The notes below the pieces were generated by a model that saw only the letters and a program-made list of their open reading frames with translations, was not told where the DNA came from and did not search any database. From Ophiocordyceps camponoti-saundersi (nom. inval.) (Eukaryota; Ascomycota; Sordariomycetes; Hypocreales; Ophiocordycipitaceae), in contig PDHQ01000588.1 of the NCBI GenBank assembly GCA_003339415.1, positions 1-14,953 of the forward strand: a stretch of DNA of 14,953 bases. The letters run 5' to 3'. This document shows, in pieces, positions 1 to 7,780 of the stretch (its first letter is position 1; every line of letters starts with the position of its first letter). Position numbers and translations under genes: made by a program.

Positions 1-143
<143 letters not shown>

Positions 144-299
144 TAAGGAAACGGTTATATTTCCTAGTAATTTCCTCTAAGGTTTTTCTATATAATTTTA
201 TAACAAGGTTTTTATAAGTTATATAACTATAATTAAAAATCCTTAAAAATTATTATAAAATATTTTAAGAGAAATCCTTATAAATATTAGCGCGTAATA
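144..299 (-). repeat. 3' LTR of outer element
   Basis: 156 bp, aligned with the split copy at 5741-5771 plus 12687-12812. It begins TA and ends ATA, as expected if the canonical TG...CA termini were mutated by RIP. Differences from the other copy are mostly C/T and G/A, with one single-base indel near 180 and only a few transversions (for example near 165 and 291). The shared sequence stops abruptly on both sides of the pair, which sets the boundaries. Confidence 0.88.
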
Positions 300-311
300 T
301 TACCCCTTAAT
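300..311 (-). other. Candidate polypurine tract of outer element
   Basis: Read on the minus strand, the bases directly upstream of the 3' LTR are TTATTAAGGGGTAA. The AAGGGG core abutting the LTR is where the plus-strand primer of a Ty3/Gypsy element should lie. Its position is the main support; the tract is short. Confidence 0.5.
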
Positions 312-379
312 AAAAATTTTAATATACTTAGTAAGACTAGTAATATTTACTATATAAAGGATTATTTAGAGAAATTATA

Positions 380-3200
380 ATATTATCTTAATTATAATCT
401 TTATAATTATAGTTTATAGTAGCGGCTTTAATTTAGCGTTAAAGATTAATAAGCGAGCTAGCGGTAATTAGGAAGCGGTTATAAAACTCCTTAAGTAATA
501 TTAGTATATATTAGAAATTCCTAGCTAGGTATTATATCTTATCTAAGTCGTAACCCCGCTAGTAAACTTAATATTCTAATTAATAATATTATTTTATAAC
601 TTAAAATTAAAAAATCTAATTAACTTCTTACTTTAGTATATTATTAATATTTTTTAATTTAATAAGAGGTAATTCCTAGCTAGGTAAAAGATTTATAATA
701 ACTTTATAAAGGCAGTTAGGGTAAAATAAGTTTATTATCTAATAGCTATTTAGCAGGTTAAGAATATAGCTATACCCCTATTTTTTAATAATTATAAAAA
801 AACCTAACTATTATATATTAAAGTATATTATAAATACGCTTATAAAAAAACCCTTATAGTTAAAAAATACTTTATTATTAACTATAAAGTTTACTAAGTA
901 ACGCTTTTTATTAGCTTATATTTCCTACTTATAATAGGCTTTCTTAGCCGCGGCTTAAGCTTATTATTATATTTCCTACGCTTAGGCGATAAGTTTATAG
1001 GCTATAATAATAAGGCCCGAGGAGTTTAAGGGATTTAAGAGACTAATAATCGAAAAGGGGTTCTATATATCTTTTCTAAAAGTAATTATAAATAAGGCTA
1101 TACTAATTAACGCGTGCTATAAGGAGTTATACGCGAAATCTAAAGTAGGAAAGAAAATACTTTAATTATCCTAACGCTTATTTATATAATATTATAGCCT
1201 TTAGTTTAAGTATTAGTTAGTTATTTTTACGCTTCCTTATATTTAAGGATAAAGGGCGCTATTATATTAATATTTAATACTAGTTAGCTAGTTAATTTCT
1301 CTAAAGAATTTTAAAATAAATACTTTAATATTATTAATAGTTTATATATCTAATATACTAAAAAGATAATAAAGGTATTAAAAATAATATTTTATAAATA
1401 TTTTAGCTATATTATTCTTTTTACTTAGTAATATAATAATAATCTTACTTAGCTTATAGATAAAAGTTTAAATATAGTTATACTTAAAGTAGTTTTCTAA
1501 TATTACGTTTTTATTATAAGTAATATACTCTTATAAAAAAGTTAGAATAAGTAAAAAGTATAGTAAACTTAAAGTTTTATCTTATAATATTTTATTCTTT
1601 TAATATTTATAATAATTATAAATATATTAGCGGATATTTTACTTTATCCTAAGCTAATAATAGCTTTATTAAAATATTTAAATTATTTTATTTTATTTAT
1701 TATAAGCGAAAATAGCTAGCTTATATATATTTCGAATTAAAGTAATATAAAGGAAGAATTACTTCTAGCTATCTTACTTAGGTATTATAAGGAGATTATT
1801 ATAAAATCTAAAGTTTTAGCTTATATTCTTTTCTTAGATTAATTATACTAACTCCGCTTCTAATAAGATAGGGTTTTTTATAAAATAAATAAGGGTAATT
1901 ATAAAAGTTAAAGTTAGGGCTTTAAATTTAAAGCTTTCTAGGAGAATTATTATAAGCGTTTTTTTCTTTCTTATAAGCTTTTATTATTAGAAGCTTAGCT
2001 ATCTTTTAAGAAAGGGCGTATATAGCTATATTTAGTTATATAAGATAATATAAAAAATAAATATAAAACTAAGTAAGGAAATTAAACTATTAAACTTAAT
2101 AAATAAAAAGTAATCTTTTTATTATAAATAAACTAAGGCCTTATAGTTTATAATTATATTAAATTTCTAACTAAGTAATTTTAAGTGGAAATACTTAAGG
2201 CTTTATATAATAGCGAGGAGTTTATAATTTTAAATTAAGTATATATATTTAACTAAGTTTATTATTTTTAGGAAAAAGCTTATAAGCTTTTATATTTAAT
2301 TATTTTATTATTATTAAAATATATTAATAATAATATTCTAAAAAGCGTTAGTTTTAAATCGAGTTAGGAGCTTTAGATAAAAGAAAGCGAGTATTAAGGC
2401 TTATATAGCTAGTTTCTTTATCTTATTAAAAGCTTCCCTTTACTTTAGTCTAAGCTTAAAAATAGCATTTTTCTTTAGAAAATAATTTAAAAGCTTAGTA
2501 GCGGTATTAATATAATAATAGAAGATCCGGATAAAGTTATAAAATCTTATAAATAAATAAATAGCCTTATAATTTTAAAAATCCTTAAATTTTTAATTTT
2601 AAATTACTTATATTTTATAAAGGTTTACGCTTATTTCTTAGATTATATATAATATTATATTAATATAATTAATTTTTATAATATTAATTTTTAACTTTTA
2701 AATATCTTTTTATAAGTTTATTTAATATAAGTATTAGATTATTCCTTAATATTCCTTTTAATATTCCTTTTTTTATTATTTAAGTAAATTAATATATTAT
2801 TAATATATATATTTATATAGCGGTTAAGCAGATTATAAAGTTAAGCGTTAATAAAATTTAAAAACTAAGTAAGCTATATTTTAAGGCTAAATAGAAGAAT
2901 AAGCTAGCAGAATATATTAAACTTTATATAGAAAGCTATAAGGTATTTAAAATTAGAGTTAAGATAAAAATAGTAAAATATTTAAATAATATTAATTTTT
3001 AAGAATTATCTTACCTTCTAATAGCTAAATACTATATTTTTTAAGAAAGGGGTAAGCGAGATCTAACTTTTTAAATAATTATTTATTTACTAGTAATTAA
3101 TATAAAAACGTTAAGCTATTAAATATAGCTTTAGCGTGAAGAGAATAAAGGTAATATAAAAACTAATATCTAGCTTAATAAATCTAATCTTAAGTAAGTA
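380..3200 (-). pseudogene. Outer element pol remnant: RT, RNase H, integrase, chromodomain
   Basis: Decayed Ty3/Gypsy polymerase polyprotein, read right to left. RT covers about 3150-2550: a stretch resembling the conserved TAFxTRF...NAPxTFQ region precedes the catalytic box, which reads YINNILIY at about 2784-2807 where YxDD is expected, so both catalytic Asp codons now encode Asn. The thumb/connection part (RFYNFIRIF) follows near 2530 in another frame, so an indel lies near 2730-2770. RNase H is at about 2420-2130, with LPTRFET-like and NYKAL (from DHKAL) motifs. Integrase runs from about 1720 to 850: a decayed zinc finger with YYWL near 1653-1664, a core with FREIN near 1300 and a YP..GS (from HPQTDGS) box near 1250, then FAYNSL. 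A chromodomain-like segment ends the protein at about 640-480. Stops mostly replace expected Gln or Trp. The protein should copy and integrate the element; this copy cannot. Confidence 0.88.
480..640 (-). other. Chromodomain remnant at the C terminus of outer pol
   Basis: Minus-strand translation gives a EVN.IF...VI.....LEY.VY.RGYDLD pattern followed by LLKEFYNR and a basic tail. This matches the chromodomain layout: a strand with E-V/I-x-x-I, then an aromatic-bearing YxVKWxGY-type strand, then an ExxLxxF-type helix. The expected Trp positions are now stops. In intact chromoviruses this domain binds methylated histone H3 and steers integration to repressed chromatin. The identification rests on spacing and residue pattern, not on a database search. 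Confidence 0.75.
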
Positions 3201-4370
3201 ATTAATAATTTCCTTTTCTAATAATAGGTATTTTATAAGCGTTTTATAAAAAGGAGATTTTATTAGGTTTAAGAGCTTTTTAAGTTTTAAAGTAATATTA
3301 TAGCTAAGTTAAGGACTAGTAAAAATATAAGCTTCCTTCTTACTAAAAAATCCTTTAAAATATATAAAAGCTAGAGGAATTATATTATATATATAAGCTA
3401 TATATTTAAGTTCCTTTTTTTAAGGGAATAGGATTGTTTATCTTATATATATATAGCTAGCTAAGCTTAACTTTATAATTATAATTAAGTTAAGGTTATT
3501 TTTTAGTTTTATAAGAATTATAAATATTAGTAAAGTTATCTTTTCTTATTATATATAATAAGGGTTTTATTATATTTAATAGAGAAGCTATTTTTTTAAA
3601 GTATTTTTATTTATATTATTAGTCTCTTAGTTACTTAAAGTTAAGGCTAGCTTTTTTTCCTTTATAAGCTATATAAAGTCTTTTTTCCTTTATAAGCGCT
3701 AGAGGATTCGATACTTATACTTATCTTAATAAAAAAAGCGGCGCTTCTAGCGTTTAGCATTTACTTAGATAGCTAGATTTAGATTTTTAGTAAAAAGAGG
3801 CTTTTTAAATAGTAAGATTAAGGGCGAGTACTTAGTAAGGGCGGGCAGGTTATTTAGCTAAATTAGCTTTTAAGCTATATAGTTAAGTAGTAACCTTTTC
3901 TTAGCTATTTAAAATAAGCTAATAAAGAGATCTTAAATATAGTTAATTACTTAGTAGATTTCCTAAGGAAAATATTATCTATTAATTATTAAGGTAATAA
4001 TTAAGTGCTTATAAACTAAGCTAGCTTAATAGCTTTAGAAATTAATAAGGGGGATAAGATAGATAAGGATAAGCTTAGCGCTTAGGCGCTTTATAGCTTA
4101 CTTTGTAAAATAATAGCTAATTAAGAGATAGGCGTTTATTTTAATATTATATAAGGTAAAAGTATAAAATATAATATTATTAACTTAAACTTAATTATTA
4201 ATAATAAAGAACTTTTTTATTTTCCGTCCTATATATAATATTTTTAAGATTATTAAGGAGCCTTATAATAGTCTTACTCTTTTCTAAAATTAAAGTAATC
4301 TAATTAAATAAAATTAAGTAAGTGCGTCTAAACTTTATAAACTCTCCCTATCTTTTATTAATTAAGGTAA
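3200..4370 (-). other. Outer element gag-RT spacer, expected protease region (unresolved)
   Basis: By position this stretch should encode the C-terminal part of gag and the aspartic protease of the outer polyprotein. In all three minus-strand frames I read only short runs between stops, and I cannot point to a convincing D-S/T-G active site. A minus-strand segment near 4340-4400 (GYIAKDYLN) sits where a gag zinc knuckle is expected, but the Cys spacing does not fit well even after allowing Cys-to-Tyr changes. I see no alternative gene on the plus strand. Confidence 0.4.
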
Positions 4371-5150
4371 TCCTTAGCTATATAGCCTTTCTTTCTATAA
4401 ATAAAATAAATATTATTTTTCTAATAAACTTTCTTTTTATCTTTATTTAAAAGCTAGCCTTTTTAATATAAGGTTATAATTATAATTATAGTTTTTTTCT
4501 TTTATATTATTAAAATAGTTTTATTGCTTTTATAAGCTTTTTATATAGCTTCCTAGTAAGTAAACTTCTTTTTCTAATAAAATATAATATTTTTTATATA
4601 CTTATAGAATTTCTTATATATTATATATAAATTTTAAGCCTTTATAAGAAAACTTATATTAAGGTTAGTAAGCAGATAGTCTTAAAATATATACTTAATC
4701 TAAGCTAGGGGAACTTAAGTTTTAGCTATAAGGTAGTTAAACTTAGTAAAAAACTCTTAAATCTCCTATTTATTAATTAAGGAGAAGTTTAGTTTATAAA
4801 GCTAGTTTATAGCCTTAGCGAATTTATTCGGATTTCTATAAATAGACTTTAAATACTAAACTATCTTAGCTAATTTAAAAAAAGATATTCTTCCGAATTA
4901 TACTAAGTTTTTAATAATTTATAAGCTTTTCCTTTTAAGGTATAAAATAAAATATTTATTTTATCTTACTTATTATAGAAAATTATCTTATTAGACCTTA
5001 TCTTATCTTTTAAGTTAATAAGGAAAGTATTAAAGTCCTCTTTTTTACTTAAAAAGTTATTTACCTCCTTATAGTAAATTTTCGCGAAATTAAAATAAAG
5101 AGGTTTAACTATCTTATTAAGGTAATTAGTATAAAAGTATCTTAAATAGC
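4370..5150 (-). pseudogene. Outer element gag remnant
   Basis: Minus-strand translation shows a retrotransposon capsid-like segment at about 5060-4700: FLINLKDKIRSNKIIFYNK, then ILFYTLKGKAYKLL, followed by an NSLRL...F.SFLLSLTTL helix pattern. This matches the fungal Ty3/Gypsy Gag layout in which a short 'W/F-x-x-x-L-x-x-K-L' segment precedes a KGxAxxLL helix and an R-x-x-A-x-x-x-F-x-x-L region. Gag would package the element's RNA into virus-like particles. Stops replace mostly Gln/Trp codons. The N terminus is not resolvable; the start given is only the edge of recognisable sequence, lying about 590 bp inside the 5' LTR. Confidence 0.72.
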
Positions 5151-5740
5151 TTTTCTAATTAGGATAAATATCTCTTTACTTATCTTAAATATTATTAATA
5201 TTTCTAAATAGGTCTTTTCTATATTAAAGTCTTAATTTTAGTTTTTTCAAGTTAACTAACCTTAAAGTTTTATAATTTACGCTTATAGTTATAACTCTTA
5301 TAATATAATTATATTAGTAATATTCTAAGAAAAGGTAGCTATAATTATAATTTAATTTTCGCCAGAACCTTATTTTATTATAAAGTTAAGCGTTCTTAAA
5401 GTAAGTTTTTTTAATAACTTAAGAGTTTAGTTAGGGGCTCTAAATATATATCTTAAAGCTAGTTAGTTTAAGTCTTAGTTATATATAAGTTTTTTTTTAT
5501 CTTATATAGAAATATAAGAGTCTAGTATATATTTATTAATCGCTTACTAGCGAAGATTAAGCTTAAAATAATATTATAGCTAGGATATATTAAGTAAATA
5601 ATAATATTAATATTATAAATAAAGATTCTAAGCTAAAAAGAAAGGAAAAAAAAGAGGAAAAACTCTTATAAGCAAAATCCTAATAAAATATATAAGGGTA
5701 TATATTAATAAAGATAAGAGAGGGCTTAGTAAAATCCTAA
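5151..5740 (-). other. Outer element 5' leader / gag N-terminal region, primer-binding site candidate
   Basis: This stretch lies between the outer 5' LTR and recognisable gag. Immediately inside the LTR the minus strand reads TTAGGATTTTACTAAGCCC (about 5722-5740). A primer-binding site complementary to a tRNA 3' end starts with TGG; TAGG here could be a RIP-altered TGGG, but I cannot assign a tRNA. The remainder may hold an untranslated leader or the start of gag; no motif is recognisable. Confidence 0.35.
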
Positions 5741-5771
5741 TAGGAAAACAGTTATATTTCTAAGTAATTTC
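5741..5771 (-). repeat. Outer 5' LTR, left fragment
   Basis: These 31 bases align without gaps to 144-174 of the other outer LTR, with almost only G/A and C/T differences. The fragment ends exactly at the inner element's left terminus. Its last five bases (ATTTC) are the target-site duplication. Confidence 0.85.
5767..5771. repeat. Target-site duplication, left copy (ATTTC)
   Basis: The five bases before the inner 5' LTR are identical to the five after the inner 3' LTR (12682-12686). The corresponding site in the uninterrupted outer LTR copy is also ATTTC (170-174). Five bases is the normal duplication length for Ty3/Gypsy integrases. Confidence 0.93.
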
Positions 5772-5830
5772 TATAAAGGATTCGGGCTACGCCTAAATAG
5801 CTAAGTTACGTAAGGGGTGCTTAGTTAAGT

Positions 5831-5905
5831 CCGCGCGCATAATAGGCGCGGGGTATATATAGGTATATATAATTAGTTAGCGCCGCGCGCGGGACGGGCG
5901 CGGGC
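5831..5905. promoter_or_regulatory. GC-rich inverted repeats in the LTR upstream of the TATA box
   Basis: Two short hairpin candidates flank an AT stretch. CCGCGC (5831-5836) pairs with GCGCGG (5846-5851) over a 9-nt loop, and GCGCC (5880-5884) pairs with GGCGC (5897-5901). The same blocks persist in the 3' LTR (about 12491-12565) with a few transitions that weaken the first stem. They sit just upstream of the TATA box, where U3 regulatory sites lie, and contain CpG rather than CpA, which helps explain why they survived RIP. Their function is unknown. Confidence 0.5.
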
Positions 5906-5914
5906 TATATATAA
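5906..5914 (+). promoter_or_regulatory. TATA box of inner LTR promoter
   Basis: TATATATAA follows the GC-rich block directly and is identical in the 3' LTR (12566-12574). It lies in the middle of the LTR, where the U3/R boundary promoter is expected. AT-rich surroundings make TATA-like strings common, so the support comes from position and from conservation in both LTRs. Confidence 0.5.
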
Positions 5915-5974
5915 ACTATAACCTTAAATATATATACTATATATATCTTAAAACCTCTTAAGTTATTCTATATT

Positions 5975-5980
5975 AATAAA
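5975..5980 (+). promoter_or_regulatory. Polyadenylation signal candidate in inner 5' LTR
   Basis: AATAAA lies about 60 bp downstream of the TATA box and about 40 bp before the LTR end, and is unchanged in the 3' LTR at 12635-12640. In the 3' copy it would direct cleavage of the genomic transcript. Chance occurrence cannot be excluded at this base composition. Confidence 0.4.
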
Positions 5981-6021
5981 GTTAGCTTTTTATAGATATT
6001 AAGAAATATAAGACCTTTATA

Positions 6022-6199
6022 ATAAAATAACTTTAACTATAAATAACTTTAATACTTAATAAGCTAATATCGCTTAGCTCTTAAAGTAGTAAGCTATTAT
6101 CGCGGAGCTTTAAAGCTTTATATGCTAATAGCACTAATTTATATAGCTCCTTAAGTAATAGTAGTCGTAACCCCACTATAAGCCGCTACCTTTTAGATT
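6022..6199 (+). other. Inner element leader
   Basis: The sequence between the 5' LTR and gag. A primer-binding site should begin within a few bases of 6022, but no TGG is present; TAAAATAAC at 6023-6031 could be a degraded one. I cannot name the tRNA. No other motif is recognisable. Confidence 0.3.
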
Positions 6200-6990
6200 A
6201 CTATTTAATAGCGATAAGGACCTCTTTTTAATATAGCGCTCCTTTATATTTTATAAGCTATAAGCGGACTAAGCTTTTATTAATATTACTTATAATTAAT
6301 AAATATTTTTATATTAATACTTATCTCTTATTGTTTAAGCTAAGGTAGCCTTATTTTTTAAGTAAAATATTAAATATAAATATAACTTTAATTACTTCCT
6401 AAGTTACCTTAATATTATATTTACTAATTTATACTAGCGCTAGATAGCTATAATAGAGCTTAAATACCTTATATAAAGCGCTTCTAAGTCCTTCTCTAAT
6501 TTCCTTATTTATTTTAAAGCTAAGCTTATTTTAATAAATAATACTAAATAAGCTAATAAAATTAAAATTATACGCTTTTATTATACCTTTATACTAGCTT
6601 TTCGCTAGTATTATATAAGGCGTAATATTCTCCTAACTAAGTATATTATCGCTATTACTAGGATCCGCGCTATTATTATAAATATTAAGTCTTTCCGCCT
6701 TAAAAATAAAGGCTAGATACCCTTACCTTCCGCTTCTAAGCTATCTTAAAGTACCCTATTAACTAATATATACTAGACCGGCACCTAGCCGCGCTTTAGT
6801 AAATATAGTAGCCCCCCCTTTTAAGGCTAAAATAGCTACGGCAGTAAGACTTATTATTAGGTAACTAAGGCTAATAGTAATAAGATTATAAAATAGCGCG
6901 CTAAGGGCTACTATCTTTACTATAATAATACCGGCTATTTTTTATATAAGTATAAGCTTAATCCTCCCCTACTAGCTTTTTCGGTCCGCT
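6200..6990 (+). pseudogene. Inner element gag remnant with zinc knuckle
   Basis: Retrotransposon capsid/nucleocapsid gene in one frame (codons starting at multiples of three). Around 6345-6600 the translation shows a capsid-like helix series including SASKSFSNFLIYFKAKL, the pattern of the Gag region that assembles the particle shell. At 6912-6953 lies the nucleocapsid zinc knuckle in its normal spacing, Y-x2-Y-x4-Y-x4-Y, where C-x2-C-x4-H-x4-C is expected: TGT/TGC and CAT/CAC codons have become TAT/TAC. The central Gly before the His position is kept. A proline-rich tail (NPPLLAF) follows. Several stops stand at Gln/Trp positions. The start codon is not identifiable, so the left limit is approximate. 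Confidence 0.82.
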
Positions 6991-7780
6991 TTATAGATAT
7001 TATAAAGGAGAAGGAGAACCTTACCTTAAACTAGGAAAATAAATCCCCCTTATATTAAGTCTCTTATAAGGGGAGGACTCTCGCGGTAATATTACTTATA
7101 GAATATTAGATAACTATTTTATAGATATTAGTTAGAATATAAACTTACCTCCCCTTTTTCTCCTTATATTTATAAATTTTATTTCTTTTATTATTATATA
7201 AGCGGATAATAGCTATAATTATTATATTATTATATTATTATAAGTAAATTTTTTATATAGCGCTATTAGCTTAAGTAAATTCCCCTCTTTTACTTATAAG
7301 TAATTTATATTACTATATAAATATATTACTAATAGCGCGTATATTTTAAGCTATATTTATTTATCTATTATTTTATTTATTTTATAGCTAATATTAATAG
7401 CTAATAATTACTTATAATAGCGTATATAATCTTAGGCCTTACTTAGAACTTAATTTTTAGCTTATTTTAAATAGCGCGTAATAATATCTTATTATATTTT
7501 AGTAAGCGGGAAATTATAGTTTACTTTATTAGCGGATTAGTTATCTTATACTCCGAATTTTAGTAAGTTACTTACCTTATTATAGCTATCCTCGGCTTTA
7601 TTTTTACAGCCCTTATCCGCTATAAATCTTAGTAATATACTAGTTACTAGTTCCTTACTATTAGCTTATAAGATATTTTTTATATTTTATATATTATAAC
7701 TTTTACCTTAACTATAGGCCCCTCTTTATTTTCTAAAATATTAAATTTTACTAACTTATTTAATAAGGAAAAAGCTAATA
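6991..7780 (+). other. Inner element gag-RT linker, expected protease region (unresolved)
   Basis: By position this should encode the aspartic protease and the start of pol. I did not find a convincing D-S/T-G active site in any plus-strand frame. The reading frame changes by one base somewhere here, since gag uses codons at 0 mod 3 and RT at 1 mod 3. It begins with a fairly GC-rich stretch (6990-7090) and then becomes AT-rich around 7180-7400. No minus-strand gene is apparent. Confidence 0.4.

Larger units (their letters stand above)
5772..6021 (+). repeat. 5' LTR of inner element
   Basis: 250 bp, colinear with 12432-12681 at a constant offset of 6,660 without any gap. I count 25 differences, all C/T or G/A. 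The ends read TATAA...TTATA, consistent with TGTA...TACA after RIP. It contains two GC-rich blocks (5831-5851 and 5880-5905), a TATA box and an AATAAA signal, a plausible U3-R-U5 arrangement. Confidence 0.95.

Noticed and set aside
1000..1140. A plus-strand protein-like stretch without stops for about 40 codons
   Set aside because: It is the antisense of the outer integrase, whose minus-strand motifs are much clearer.
4340..4400. CCHC zinc knuckle in outer gag
   Set aside because: The position is right, but the spacing and codons do not give four ligands even allowing Cys/His to Tyr.
5741..5771. Independent short repeat rather than an LTR fragment
   Set aside because: Its sequence continues across the inner element at 12687 in register with the intact outer LTR, so it is one half of an interrupted copy.
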